DNA of 64,000 nucleotides from Micromonospora ferruginea (GTDB taxonomy: Bacteria; Actinomycetota; Actinomycetes; Mycobacteriales; Micromonosporaceae): the NCBI RefSeq assembly GCF_013694245.2, contig NZ_CP059322.2, forward strand, positions 4,967,001 through 5,031,000, given 5' to 3'. Below are positions 24,542-36,477 of the stretch, piece after piece; positions within the stretch are counted from its first letter, which is position 1, and each line of letters starts with the position of its first letter. The position numbers and the translations under genes were made by a program. The notes under the pieces are model-generated. The model was given only the letters and a program-made list of their open reading frames with translations. It made no database searches and was not told where the DNA came from.

Positions 24542-25876
24542 TCAGCCCCGCCAGAGGGAGAGCATCATCGCCTCGACCGCGATCCGGGGCTTGACGTTCG
24601 CCTCGATCGCCGCCCGGCACTCCAGCACCGCCTCCAGGCGGCGCAGCGAGCCCTCGGCATCCCACTTCCGCGCGCCGGCCGCGGCCGTCGTCGCGGTGTC
24701 GGTGTGCACCGGGTCGACGGGCGCCCGCAGCGCCATGGTGAGCGCGTCCCGGTAGAAGCCGGCCAGATCCACGAGCGCCCGGTCGAGCGAGTCCCGCTGG
24801 GCCCGGGTGGCCCGCGACTTCTGCCGCTTCTCCAGCTCCTTGAGCTGGCCGGCGGCGCCCCGCATGGCACCGGCCGCGCCCCGGCCGGTGCCGCCCGCGC
24901 CGAGCGCGGTCTGCAACGCCGCCCGCTCCGTCTCGTCGGCCTCCGCGACCGAGGCGGCGGCCTCCGCCTCGGCGGCCTCGATCAACGCCGAGGCGGCGTC
25001 GAACGCCGCGCCCACACCGGTGAGCCGGCGCGGCACGGCGAGCACCGCCTCCCGACGCTGCCGGGCCTCCGGGTCCCGGGCCAGCCGCCGGGCCCGGCCC
25101 ACGTGCCCCTGGGCGGCCGCGGCGGCCCACTGCGCCACGTCGGGGGCGATGCCGTCCCGGCGCGCCAGCACCTCGGCCACCGCGCCGGCCGACGGCTGGC
25201 GCAGCGGTACGACCCGGCACCGCGACCGGATGGTCACCGAGACGTCGTCCGGGTGGGTGGACGGGGCGCAGAGCAGAAAGACCGTACGCGGGGGCGGCTC
25301 CTCGACGGCCTTGAGCAGCGCGTTGCCGGCGGCCTCGGTGAGCCGGTCGGCGTCCTCGATGATCACGACCTGCCACCGGCCGCCGGACGGCGTGCTCGCC
25401 GCGCGCAGCACCAGCGCGCGCATCTCGCCGACGCCGATGGAGAGCCCCTCGGGCACCACGAGCCGCACGTCGGCGTGGGTGCCGGCCAGCGTGGTGTGGC
25501 AGCCGGGGCAGCGACCGCAGCCGGTGCCGTGCACGCACTGCAACGCGGCGGCGAACGCGCGGGCGGCCACCGAGCGGCCGGAGCCGGGCGGCCCGGTGAA
25601 GATCCACGCGTGCGTCATCCCGGCGCCCGGTTCCGCGGCAGCGGCCGGCTCGCCGAGGTCGCCGGACGTGCCCGAGCCGGGTCCGCCCGGGTCGCCGGGC
25701 CGGTCGAACTGTTCGGCCAGCGCGTCGAGGTCGTCGTACCCGTCGGTGTCCCCGCCGCCGGCGGGCGTCGCGACCGGCGCGCCGGCCCGCAGCAGCGCGG
25801 CGGCGGACGCGGCGGCCCGCCGCAGCGTCGCCACCGCCTCGTCCTGCCCGACCAGGTCGCCGAAGACGTCCGTCAT
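24542..25876 (-). CDS. holB: DNA polymerase III subunit delta' (clamp-loader AAA+ protein)
   Basis: A 444-residue clamp-loader subunit. The start VFGDLVGQDEAVATLRRA is typical of delta'/gamma; a low-complexity insert (about 33-88) then precedes THAWIFTGPPGSGRS. That P-loop has Arg in place of the Walker A lysine, consistent with a subunit that does not hydrolyse ATP. A four-cysteine zinc module lies at C114, C120, C123 and C126, and the SRC arginine-finger motif appears in TIRSRCRVVPL. The C-terminal collar domain follows. It overlaps the MFS-Tmk fusion by four bases (ATGA). This tmk-holB order is common in actinobacteria. Confidence 0.9.
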   Translation of the reverse strand: MTDVFGDLVGQDEAVATLRRAAASAAALLRAGAPVATPAGGGDTDGYDDLDALAEQFDRPGDPGGPGSGTSGDLGEPAAAAEPGAGMTHAWIFTGPPGSGRSVAARAFAAALQCVHGTGCGRCPGCHTTLAGTHADVRLVVPEGLSIGVGEMRALVLRAASTPSGGRWQVVIIEDADRLTEAAGNALLKAVEEPPPRTVFLLCAPSTHPDDVSVTIRSRCRVVPLRQPSAGAVAEVLARRDGIAPDVAQWAAAAAQGHVGRARRLARDPEARQRREAVLAVPRRLTGVGAAFDAASALIEAAEAEAAASVAEADETERAALQTALGAGGTGRGAAGAMRGAAGQLKELEKRQKSRATRAQRDSLDRALVDLAGFYRDALTMALRAPVDPVHTDTATTAAAGARKWDAEGSLRRLEAVLECRAAIEANVKPRIAVEAMMLSLWRG

Positions 25877-28098
25877 CTTCGGCGGTGCTCCATCGCCACC
25901 AGCTCCGCGTCGGATAACTCGGGCTGGACCGAGGTGTCCGGCCCCTGGGCTGGGCGCGGGTGCACGATCCCGGCCGGGTCGACGAGGAATTCGTCCACCC
26001 GGCGCGCGACCGCGTCGGCGATCTCCTCGACCGGGCGCGACGCGTCGAGGACCAGGTAGCGCTTCGGGTCGCCGGCGGCCAGGTCGAGGAAGGCGTAGCG
26101 GACCCGCTCGTGGAACGCCACCGACTCGGCCTCCAGCCGGTCGGCGTCCGCGCTGCGGGCCGCCACCCGGCCCAGCCCGGTGTGCGGGTCGACGTCGAGC
26201 AGGACCACCAGGTCGGGCTTGAGCCCGCCGGTGGCCCAGGAGGAGAGCCAGGAGACCTCGTCGACCGGCAGTGTCCGGCCGGCACCCTGGTAGGCCAGGG
26301 ACGAGTCGACGTAGCGGTCGCTGATCACCACCGCGCCGCGGACCAGCGCCGGGCGGACCACGGTGGCCACGTGGTGGGCGCGGTCGGCGGCGTACAGCAG
26401 CGCCTCGGCGCGCGGCGACGGCGCGTCGTCGTGGGCGGTGCCCAGCACCAGCGAGCGGATCCGCTCGCCGACCCCGGTGGCGCCCGGCTCGCGGGTGACC
26501 ACGACCTCCCGACCGCCGCCACGCAGGCGCTCGGCGAGCGCGGCGAGCTGGGTGGACTTGCCGGCGCCCTCGCCGCCCTCGAAGACCACGAACAGGCCGG
26601 AGGAGACGAACGGCTCGGCCGGCATGAGCGGGCGGCCCCGGATCGAGCCCCAGAGGTCGGCGAGGACCGGCACGCCCTTCTTGTCGTCCATCTGGCCGAA
26701 CGCGCTGATCCCGGCGAAGATGCCGGCCGCGCCGGCGGCGAGGAGCAGCAGGCGGGTCGAGGAGATGGAGATGCCCAGGTCGGCGATGGCGAGCTGGCGG
26801 GAGCCACCGACGCCGACCAGGAGGCTGCTCAGCGCGATGGCCAGGATCAGCACGAGCCGGGTGCCGATCTGCACCACCGCGAAGACCCGGCCGCGCACCT
26901 CGTCGGCGACCTCGCCGCCGAGCAGCGTGGTGCCGGCCAGGAACGCCATGCCGGCGCCGGCCCCGACCAGGATCGCGCCGACGATGGCCATGGACAGGTG
27001 GATGGCGAACGCGAGCACCAGCACCGATGCGCTGGCCAGCACGATGCTCATGCCGAACCAGCGGCGGCGGGACATGTCCCGCACGATCATCGGGCCGAGC
27101 CCGATGCCGAGCGCCAGGCCCACGAAGATCGCGCCGAAGAGCAGCGAGAAGGCGGCGTCACCGGCGCCGAGCGAGTTGGCGAAGAACTTGCCCGTGCCGA
27201 CCACGATGCCGCCGCCGGCGAACGCGCCGAAGATGCCGAGCACCAGGCCGCGGACCAGCGGCGTCTGGCCGATGAACCTCCAGCCCTCGGAGAACTGGCG
27301 GAACATGCTCTGCTCGGTGCGCTCCGCCTCGCCGCGCTGGGCCTCGCTGATCTCCTTGATCCCGAACGCCACCACGAGCGCGGTGGCCAGCCGGGAGAAG
27401 GCGTTGAACCAGAGCGCGAGCTGGGCCGGCTGGGCCCAGTCGGGCAGGTTGCCGCCGACCGCGCCGGGCAGGCCACGGGTCAGCACCGCCAGCGCGACGG
27501 CGGCGGCCACCGGGGTCAGGCCGTACGTGGTGATCAGGGTGAGCTGGTTGGCCGCCTCCAGCCGGGTGCGCGGGATCAGGTTGGGGACCGCCGCCTCCTT
27601 GGCCGGGATCCACAGCAACGTGATCGACTCGATCAGGAAGGTGGCGATCAGCGCCCAGCCGACCACCAGGCCGCCCGCCGCGCCGGTGAGCGCGTAGAGC
27701 GGGATCGAGGCGAAGAGCACGAAACGCAGCAGGTCGCAGATGACCATCGTCCACCGGCGGTCGAACCGGTCGGCGAAGACGCCCGCGATCGGGCCGAGCA
27801 CCAGCGCGGGCAGCAGCCGGATCGCGGTCACGCCGCCGAAGGCCGCGCCCTGGGCGGTGCTGCCGGACACCTGGGAGGCGGCGAACAGCGCGGTGGCGAG
27901 CAGGCCGAGCCAGTCGCCGAAGGAGGCCGCGCTGAGCACGATCCACAGCCGGCGGAACGGCCGGATGCGCAGCACCGAGCGGATCGCGGCGAAGCCGGAC
28001 CGGTCGGTCTGTGTGCCGGGCGACGACACGCCGGACGACTCGCCGTTCTTCTGGCTTTCGATGGCCGTACCTCCACGTGCCGGCCCAGGTCTGGGCAT
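25873..28098 (-). CDS. tmk: Bifunctional MFS transporter / dTMP kinase
   Basis: A 741-residue fusion. Residues about 50-470 are an MFS permease (LRIRPFRRLWIVLSAASFGD; DRFDRRWTMVICD motif A-like) with about twelve helices. After a short linker comes thymidylate kinase (about 498-710), which makes dTDP from dTMP: P-loop FEGGEGAGKST, DR/Y motif SDRYVDSSLAYQGAGR, and LLDVDPHTGLGR. The same fusion is annotated in other actinobacteria. Start: ATG at 28098 has no good ribosome site; GGAGGTAC stands seven bases before an ATC (28062-28060), so a non-standard or later start is possible. It overlaps holB by four bases. Confidence 0.88.
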   Translation of the reverse strand: MPRPGPARGGTAIESQKNGESSGVSSPGTQTDRSGFAAIRSVLRIRPFRRLWIVLSAASFGDWLGLLATALFAASQVSGSTAQGAAFGGVTAIRLLPALVLGPIAGVFADRFDRRWTMVICDLLRFVLFASIPLYALTGAAGGLVVGWALIATFLIESITLLWIPAKEAAVPNLIPRTRLEAANQLTLITTYGLTPVAAAVALAVLTRGLPGAVGGNLPDWAQPAQLALWFNAFSRLATALVVAFGIKEISEAQRGEAERTEQSMFRQFSEGWRFIGQTPLVRGLVLGIFGAFAGGGIVVGTGKFFANSLGAGDAAFSLLFGAIFVGLALGIGLGPMIVRDMSRRRWFGMSIVLASASVLVLAFAIHLSMAIVGAILVGAGAGMAFLAGTTLLGGEVADEVRGRVFAVVQIGTRLVLILAIALSSLLVGVGGSRQLAIADLGISISSTRLLLLAAGAAGIFAGISAFGQMDDKKGVPVLADLWGSIRGRPLMPAEPFVSSGLFVVFEGGEGAGKSTQLAALAERLRGGGREVVVTREPGATGVGERIRSLVLGTAHDDAPSPRAEALLYAADRAHHVATVVRPALVRGAVVISDRYVDSSLAYQGAGRTLPVDEVSWLSSWATGGLKPDLVVLLDVDPHTGLGRVAARSADADRLEAESVAFHERVRYAFLDLAAGDPKRYLVLDASRPVEEIADAVARRVDEFLVDPAGIVHPRPAQGPDTSVQPELSDAELVAMEHRRR

Positions 28099-28234
28099 CC
28101 CCGGTGGAACACTCTAGTCGCGCGGAGGGCACCGCCTGCCGCGACATTCACCTGCTCGCCGAGCCTAGGCCGCCGGGGCCACCGCCCGCAGCCCGGACAG
28201 ACGCGAGGGTATTTCGCATTGGCGTCCAGACAGT

Positions 28235-28240
28235 TAGCGT
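28235..28240 (+). promoter_or_regulatory. -10 box of a probable leaderless promoter for the PLP enzyme
   Basis: TAGCGT fits TANNNT and ends six bases before the GTG at 28247; TTCGCA at 28213 is a possible -35. The space holds no Shine-Dalgarno. Confidence 0.5.
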
Positions 28241-28246
28241 GCAGAC

Positions 28247-29455
28247 GTGCCCATCGACCGTGCCGAACTTCGCGATCGTCTCGACCGGGCGACCGCCCAC
28301 CTCGACCCGCCGTACGCGGTGGTCGACCTCCAGGCGTTCGACGCCAACGCCGACGCGCTGGCCGGACGGGCCGGCGGCAAGCCGCTGCGGGTGGCCAGCA
28401 AGTCGGTGCGGGTCCGCGAGCTGCTCACCCGGGCGCTCAAGCGGGCCGGCTGGCACGGCGTGATGGCCTTCACCCTGCCCGAGGCGCTCTGGCTGGCCCG
28501 GGGCGGTGTCGCCGACGACGTGCTGGTCGCCTATCCGACCGCGCACCGGGGGGCGCTCGCCGACCTGGCCGGAGACCCGACCGCCGCCGAGGCGGTCACC
28601 CTGATGGTCGACGACGCCGGGCAGCTCGACCTGATCGACCGGGTGTGCCGGCCACAGCACCGGCCCGCGCTGCGGATCTGCCTCGACCTGGACGCCTCCT
28701 GGCGACCGCTGCGGGGTCGGGTGCACGTCGGCGTGCGCCGCTCGCCGGTGCACAGCGCCCGGGCGGCCGGCGCGCTCGCCGCCGCCGTCGCCGGCCGGCC
28801 GGGCTTCCGGCTGGTCGGCCTGATGTCGTACGAGGCGCAGATCGCCGGGCTCGGCGACGCGCCGCCCGGGCAGGCGCTGACCGGCTCCGCGATCCGGGTC
28901 GCCCAGCGCGGGTCGTACCGGGAACTGCTAGCCCGCCGGTCGGCCGCGGTCGCCGCCGTCCGCGAGCACGCCGACCTGGAGTTCGTCAACGGCGGCGGCA
29001 CCGGCAGCGTGGCCGCCACCAGCGCCGACCCGGCGGTCACCGAGGTCACCGCCGGCTCCGGGCTCTACGGGCCGACGCTGTTCGACGCGTACCGTGCCTG
29101 GCGGCCGACCCCGGCGGCGTTCTTCGCCTGCTCGGTGGTCCGCCGGCCGGCACCCGGGCTGGCCACCGTGCTCGGCGGCGGCTGGATCGCCTCCGGCCCG
29201 CCGGCGGCGAGCCGGCTGCCCCAGCCGTGGCTGCCGGCCGGGCTGAAGCTGCTCGGCGCGGAGGGCGCGGGCGAGGTCCAGACGCCGCTCGCCGGCGACG
29301 CGGCGGACGCGTTGCGGGTCGGCGACCGGGTGTGGTTCCGCCACGCCAAGGCCGGCGAGGTGTGCGAGCACGTCAACGAGGTCCACCTGGTCGAGGGCGA
29401 CGCCGTGGTGGCGACCGTGCCCACCTACCGGGGCGAGGGCCGGGCGTTCCTCTGA
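28247..29455 (+). CDS. PLP-dependent amino acid deaminase/aldolase (alanine-racemase-like fold)
   Basis: A 402-residue fold-type III PLP enzyme of the D-threonine aldolase / D-serine dehydratase type. PYAVVDLQAF opens the TIM barrel, and RVASKSVRV puts the Schiff-base lysine at about K52; GLMSYEAQIAG and FVNGGGTGSVA are the conserved barrel segments. The C-terminal part has HVNEVHLV, with the metal-binding His/Cys segment (AGEVCEHVNEVHL) typical of D-threonine aldolase. Such enzymes cleave or deaminate D-3-hydroxyamino acids. The precise substrate is unknown. It is divergent from the tmk fusion and monocistronic. Confidence 0.82.
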   Translation: MPIDRAELRDRLDRATAHLDPPYAVVDLQAFDANADALAGRAGGKPLRVASKSVRVRELLTRALKRAGWHGVMAFTLPEALWLARGGVADDVLVAYPTAHRGALADLAGDPTAAEAVTLMVDDAGQLDLIDRVCRPQHRPALRICLDLDASWRPLRGRVHVGVRRSPVHSARAAGALAAAVAGRPGFRLVGLMSYEAQIAGLGDAPPGQALTGSAIRVAQRGSYRELLARRSAAVAAVREHADLEFVNGGGTGSVAATSADPAVTEVTAGSGLYGPTLFDAYRAWRPTPAAFFACSVVRRPAPGLATVLGGGWIASGPPAASRLPQPWLPAGLKLLGAEGAGEVQTPLAGDAADALRVGDRVWFRHAKAGEVCEHVNEVHLVEGDAVVATVPTYRGEGRAFL

Positions 29456-29509
29456 CGTGACGACGGCGGGTCCTGGCGCACTCTCAGAACCCGCCGCCCG
29501 ACGTGCCGC

Positions 29510-30163
29510 TCAACCCTGGCGCACGGCCTCGACCGGGGCGTTGACCTGCCGGTGCAGGTATTCCCGGATCAGCGCCTTCGCCTCGACCAGCACCCGCTCG
29601 TCGCCGTCCGCGCGGCGGCGGAACGCCAACTTGATCAGGGCGTCCGCGGCCTCGACCGCGACCTCCAGGTGGAACCGCAGGTCGGGCACCCCGGCCAGGC
29701 CGAACCGCTCGGTGAGTACGCGGGCGAGCTGCTCGGCGATCACGCCGTTGTTGTCCCGCTGGTCGTCCAGCAGGTGCAGGTCGACCACGTCGCCGAAGTG
29801 CAGGGTACGGAAACCGGGGACCGTGCGGTGCATCGAGATGTACTCGTCGATCGCCGCGTCGACCCCGTCCCACCAGTGGGTCAGGTCGTCCGAGGCGAAA
29901 CGTTCGTCGAGCCGCTGGAGGTAGGACTCCATGGTGCGCAGGGTCAGTGCCTGCACGATCGCCCGCTTGTCCGGAAAGAACTGGTAGACGGACCCGATCG
30001 CCACCTCGGCACGCTCGGCGAGCAGGGTCGTGGTCAAGCCCTCGTACCCCACCTCGTCGACGAGCTCGGCGCAGGCGTCCAGCATCCGCTGGACGCGCGC
30101 GACACTTCGACCCTGCACCGGTACCCGACGCAGCGGCCCGGTCGTGGCGGCTGGTGTGGACAC
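29510..30163 (-). CDS. TetR-family transcriptional regulator
   Basis: A 217-residue one-domain regulator. The helix-turn-helix is about residues 42-64 (EGLTTTLLAERAEVAIGSVYQFFPDK region), followed by a ligand-binding helical domain. AGGGGGG gives a strong ribosome site for the GTG at 30163; in-frame starts farther upstream lack one. It is divergent from the FAD-linked oxidoreductase gene with a 150-base gap that contains two palindromes (30203-30218 and 30274-30292). It is probably the regulator of that enzyme, though this is an inference. Confidence 0.83.
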   Translation of the reverse strand: MSTPAATTGPLRRVPVQGRSVARVQRMLDACAELVDEVGYEGLTTTLLAERAEVAIGSVYQFFPDKRAIVQALTLRTMESYLQRLDERFASDDLTHWWDGVDAAIDEYISMHRTVPGFRTLHFGDVVDLHLLDDQRDNNGVIAEQLARVLTERFGLAGVPDLRFHLEVAVEAADALIKLAFRRRADGDERVLVEAKALIREYLHRQVNAPVEAVRQG

Positions 30164-30273
30164 TCGGCGCCACCCCCCTTCGACGGATGAACATATCTGC
30201 ACGTCACGAGTCCGTGACTACCGGTACAACGAGCCGGGCTCGATTGCGGTATTTACCAGGCACAACGTTCCTG

Positions 30274-30292
30274 ATATGAATTCAGTTCATAT
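30274..30292. promoter_or_regulatory. Candidate TetR operator upstream of the FAD oxidoreductase
   Basis: ATATGAA-ttcag-TTCATAT, a 7-bp inverted repeat with a 5-base spacer, is strikingly AT-rich for this genome and lies 22 bases before the enzyme's start. A second, smaller palindrome (GTCACG-agtc-CGTGAC at 30203-30218) lies nearer the regulator. Either could be bound by the adjacent TetR. Confidence 0.5.
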
Positions 30293-30313
30293 TCATGTCG
30301 AGGAGTGTTCGCC

Positions 30314-31621
30314 ATGGCCGGTCCCCCCGCCGCCTGGTCCAACTGGGCCGGCAACCAACACAGCACGGCGCTGGTCACCGAGCGCCCCCGTAGCGTCGCG
30401 GACGTCGCCGGGGCGGTCCGGCGGGCCGCCGACGCCGGCCGGAGCATCCGGGCCGTCGGCAGCGGCCACTCCTTCACCGCCACCGCCGTCGCCGACGGCC
30501 ACCGGCTCGACCTCGCCGAGCTGGAGACCGACGTCACCGTCGACGTGACACGCCGCCTGGTCACCGTACCGGCCGGGATGACGCTGCACACGCTCAACGA
30601 TCTCCTCGCCGGTCACGGGCTGGCGATGCCCAACCTCGGCGACATCGACGCGCAGACCATCGCCGGCGCGCTCTCCACCGGCACCCACGGCACCGGCGCG
30701 AAACTCGGCTGCCTCTCCACGTTCGTGACCGGGCTGACGCTGGTCACCGGCACCGGCGAGGTGCTGCGCTGCTCCGCCGACGAGCACCCCGACGTGTTCG
30801 ACGCGGCCCGGGTCGGGCTCGGCGCTATCGGCGTGCTGGTCGAGGTCACGCTGCGCTGCGTGGACGCGTTCGTGCTGCGCGCCCACGAGCGGCCGGCCGC
30901 GCTCTCCGACGTGCTCGCCGACCTGCCCGGTCTCTACGAGCCGCACGACCATGCCGAGTTCTACTGGTTCCCCTACACCGACCGGGTGCAGGTCAAGACC
31001 AACGACCGGGTACCCGCCGACGACCGGCCGCTGCCCCGCTGGCGCGGCTGGCTGGACGACGAGTTCCTGTCCAACACCGTCTTCGCCGGGGCCTGCTGCC
31101 TCGGCCGCGCCGCGCCCGCCCTGGCCCCCCGGATCAGCGCCGTCTCCGCCCGCGCGCTCACCGAACGCACCTACACCGGCCGCTCCGACCGGGTCTTCTG
31201 CACCCCGCGCCGGGTCCGCTTCGTGGAGATGGAGTACGGCCTGCCGCGCGAGGCGCTGACCGAGGCGCTCACCGCACTGCGCCGGATCGTCGACCGGATG
31301 CCGTTCAAGGTGCTGTTCCCGGTCGAGGTGCGGTTCACCGCCGCCGACGACATCTGGCTCTCCCACTCCTCCGGGCGCGACTCCGCCTACATCGCCGTCC
31401 ACCAGTACGTCGGCATGCCGTACGAGCCGTACTTCAGGGCGTTCGAGAAGGTGGCGACCGAGCTGGGCGGCCGGCCGCACTGGGGCAAGCTGCACTGGCG
31501 CGACGCCGAGTCGCTGGCATCCGCCTACCCGAAGTTCGCCGACTTCCAGGCCCTGCGCACCCGCCTGGACCCCCAGAACCTCTTCGAAAACCCGTACCTA
31601 CGACAGATCCTCGGCCCCTGA
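30314..31621 (+). CDS. FAD-linked oxidoreductase (D-arabinono-1,4-lactone/alditol oxidase family)
   Basis: A 435-residue flavoprotein of the aldonolactone/alditol oxidase group, oxidising a sugar alcohol or lactone with O2. The FAD-binding segment is AVGSGHSFT (about 47-55); its His is in the position that carries covalent FAD in alditol oxidase. The next motif GALSTGTHGTG is complete. The C-terminal HWGKLHW is the family's active-site region, and PQNLFENPYL ends the protein. It is soluble. GAGGAG precedes the ATG at 30314. The TetR next to it and the AT-rich operator suggest inducible expression. Confidence 0.87.
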   Translation: MAGPPAAWSNWAGNQHSTALVTERPRSVADVAGAVRRAADAGRSIRAVGSGHSFTATAVADGHRLDLAELETDVTVDVTRRLVTVPAGMTLHTLNDLLAGHGLAMPNLGDIDAQTIAGALSTGTHGTGAKLGCLSTFVTGLTLVTGTGEVLRCSADEHPDVFDAARVGLGAIGVLVEVTLRCVDAFVLRAHERPAALSDVLADLPGLYEPHDHAEFYWFPYTDRVQVKTNDRVPADDRPLPRWRGWLDDEFLSNTVFAGACCLGRAAPALAPRISAVSARALTERTYTGRSDRVFCTPRRVRFVEMEYGLPREALTEALTALRRIVDRMPFKVLFPVEVRFTAADDIWLSHSSGRDSAYIAVHQYVGMPYEPYFRAFEKVATELGGRPHWGKLHWRDAESLASAYPKFADFQALRTRLDPQNLFENPYLRQILGP

Positions 31622-31625
31622 GGCG

Positions 31626-31675
31626 AGATCTTGGAAGATGGTGGCCCTCCTGAGGGCCGCCCGCTTCCAAGATCT
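31626..31675. repeat. GATCTTGGAAG palindromic repeat, copy 1
   Basis: Arms AGATCTTGGAAG and its complement (12 bp) enclose a second stem GGCCCT/AGGGCC with a 4-base loop. It lies four bases after the FAD oxidoreductase stop and 11 bases before the convergent DUF559 stop, so it may also terminate both. A sister copy lies at 32697-32744. Confidence 0.8.
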
Positions 31676-31686
31676 GCTGAGGATCC

Positions 31687-32619
31687 TCATCCCGGCCAGC
31701 CGGCGGCGCGGAGGGCGGCGCGCAGTTGGGCGAGCACCGTCTCCGGGTCGGCGCGCAGCGCCCAGGCGGGGAACCGGAGGACACGGTCACCTTCCACCCA
31801 CAGGTCGTTCTGCCGGCGCATGTCCGCCCAGGCGTGCGCGGGGTCGAGATGCTGACCGCCGTCCACCTCGACGTGCACCCGCCACTGTTCGAAGTAGGCG
31901 TCGAGGTAGCGCCGCCGGCCGGCCGAGTCGCGCCGGACGACCTGGCGGGTCGGCTCGGGCAGACCGGCGCGCCGCACCAGCGCGAGCAGGTCCAGCTCAC
32001 CGAGGGAGTGCGCGCCACCGGCGGCGTCGAGGGCGGTGGACAGGATCAGCCGACGGCGACGGGTCCGCGGCATCCGGGTGAGCACCTCGCGCAGCTCGGC
32101 GTCGGCGGTGAGACGCTGCTGGAAGGCGGCCGCCACGATGGCCCGGGCCTGGGCGTCGGAAGGCGCCCACTGGGCCGCGTCGACCACCGACCGGGCCATC
32201 GAAGTGCGTGGCGGCTGCCCAACCGGCACCACGTCCCGATCCGGCAGATGGGTCGTCCGGTGCGCCAGCACACCGGCCGGGAGGGGAGCGCGACGAACCG
32301 TGGCCGGCAGGAGCAGGTGCACGACCCGGCCTGGGAACCCCTGCAACCCGCCGGCCTGGGCTGCCGTGAGGCCACCGATCAGCGCGGCGGGGCCGGCGGC
32401 CAGCACCGCGATCCAGCGGCGCTCAGACGAACCGATCGGGCCGTTGTGGGCGACGAGAACCGCGCGGTGGGCCTGGCGCCAGCGGCCCGTCGCCAACCGG
32501 TGCCGGATCGCCTTACGACTGAGGTGGACGAGCGCCTGATGAATGCTGAGCACGTCCTCCTGGCGGAAGAGCAACCAGGTCAACTCGTCCGCGTCGTCCG
32601 ACGGGAGCGCCCGCCGCAT
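31687..32619 (-). CDS. DUF559-type (Vsr-like) nuclease-domain protein with AbiEi-like N-terminus
   Basis: A protein of about 310 residues. The C-terminal domain (about 210-310) resembles DUF559/Vsr-like PD-(D/E)XK nucleases: YLDAYFEQWRVHVEVDGGQH carries the acidic core, and DMRRQNDLW and GDRVLRFPAWAL continue it. The N-terminal segment ALVHLSRKAIRHRLATGRW is a winged-helix-like motif as in AbiEi antitoxin domains. Activity and partner are unknown; no toxin gene adjoins it. The ATG at 32619 is preferred, because a longer reading frame begins inside the repeat at 32697-32744. The gene is bracketed by two copies of that repeat. It is common as solitary genes in actinobacteria. Confidence 0.65.
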   Translation of the reverse strand: MRRALPSDDADELTWLLFRQEDVLSIHQALVHLSRKAIRHRLATGRWRQAHRAVLVAHNGPIGSSERRWIAVLAAGPAALIGGLTAAQAGGLQGFPGRVVHLLLPATVRRAPLPAGVLAHRTTHLPDRDVVPVGQPPRTSMARSVVDAAQWAPSDAQARAIVAAAFQQRLTADAELREVLTRMPRTRRRRLILSTALDAAGGAHSLGELDLLALVRRAGLPEPTRQVVRRDSAGRRRYLDAYFEQWRVHVEVDGGQHLDPAHAWADMRRQNDLWVEGDRVLRFPAWALRADPETVLAQLRAALRAAGWPG

Positions 32620-32696
32620 CTCCGCCCAGGAACCCGCCACCCGCCCGACATTGCCTGCCAACCCCCGTCCACCGCCGCCCCTGTGGACAACGGCGA

Positions 32697-32742
32697 GATC
32701 TTGGAAGGAAACGGCCCCCATGAGGGCCCTCTTCTTCCAAGA

Positions 32743-32744
<2 letters not shown>
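32697..32744. repeat. GATCTTGGAAG palindromic repeat, copy 2
   Basis: 11-bp arms (32697-32707 with 32734-32744) around a GGCCC/GGGCC inner stem. The right arm overlaps the topA stop codon (32743-32745) by two bases. Together with copy 1 it flanks the DUF559 gene. The loop bases differ from copy 1, but the arms are the same. Confidence 0.8.
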
Positions 32745-35564
<2,820 letters not shown>

Positions 35565-35877
35565 GTCTCTCTCCGACCTCACTCCTACGCCATGCCCGCT
35601 TCGGGCCGTGTTGCACCGCCCGGACCACCGGTGGCCCGGACGTCCAACGTAACGCGCCGTCCACGTTCCGGGTTTCGTGGGCGGCAAACGGGTCGCTCCG
35701 TGGCGACCGCCGGCCGAACCCAGCCGGACGGCGCCACCGTACACCGTGGGTAGGGCGCCGAGCGGGTCACTGTGACGATCACACACCGCCCGGCGGAGGT
35801 CACCCCGGTCGTTTTCCTGCGCGGAACCGCCGGAGCGGGTGTCCGTGATCGGACAGCCGGCGGGATTGCGCGGCGGG
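35565..35877. other. Intergenic region upstream of topA
   Basis: 313 bases without a convincing gene. It must hold the topA promoter: TACGGT and TACCCA boxes lie on the minus strand near 35735-35755, and GTCAC-T-GTGAC (35767-35777) is a perfect small palindrome that could be an operator, perhaps for supercoiling-independent control. Nothing else is recognised. Confidence 0.4.
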
Positions 35878-36477
35878 TCAGCCCGGCCAGTCGCCGGCCG
35901 GCGCGGCCGGGGGCCGTTCCCCCACCAGTTCGGCGAGCCGGCGCACCCGCCGCCCACCGATCCGGTACGCCGGCCCGCCCCCGTCCGGCTCGACGAACGC
36001 GGCCGGCAGCCCCACCGCGGCCAGCGCGGCGCGCACCGCCGGCCAGGTGGGCTCGTCGGCCGGGCCGAGCCCCAACCGGAACCCGGCCGGCTCGGTGGCC
36101 CCGGCGGCGGCGACCCAGAGCCGCAGCCGCCGCCCGTCGAGGTGGAACCGGGCCGGTGGCCGCTTCGCCGTGCCCCGCAGCCAGGCCCGGGCGAGCGGGG
36201 CCAGCGTGGTCGCGTACGCGGTGCGGACCCGGTGCCGGCCGTCCTCGGTCGGCTCCCAGCTCGCCGGCACCCCCCGGGCGCGCAGCTCGGCCACCAGCAC
36301 GTGCACCCGCCAGGCCGCGTCCACCACCACGGAGAGCCGCGCGGTGCCGCCCATCCGCACCACCTCCGCCGGCCCGGCGAGCAGGCCGGCGAGGTCCGCC
36401 AGCGCGGGATCGGCCGCCTCGGTGGAGAACAGCGAGGGCTGGCGGGCCGGGTGCGGGGAGGGTGGCGTCAGCGACAC
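35878..36477 (-). CDS. Conserved hypothetical protein
   Basis: A 199-residue soluble protein, not assigned to a family with confidence. It starts with a Pro/Ser-rich stretch (about 1-20), then an alpha/beta core of about 170 residues rich in Arg/Ala: STEAADPALADLAGLLAGPA, WRVHVLVAELRARGVPASW, and RRVRRLAELVGERPP near the C-terminus. No signal peptide or membrane helix. The GTG at 36477 has GAGG eight bases upstream and overlaps the end of the lipoprotein gene by ten bases, so they form an operon. Codon use fits neighbours. It may be a nucleotide- or DNA-related protein, but nothing in it proves that. Confidence 0.6.
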   Translation of the reverse strand: MSLTPPSPHPARQPSLFSTEAADPALADLAGLLAGPAEVVRMGGTARLSVVVDAAWRVHVLVAELRARGVPASWEPTEDGRHRVRTAYATTLAPLARAWLRGTAKRPPARFHLDGRRLRLWVAAAGATEPAGFRLGLGPADEPTWPAVRAALAAVGLPAAFVEPDGGGPAYRIGGRRVRRLAELVGERPPAAPAGDWPG

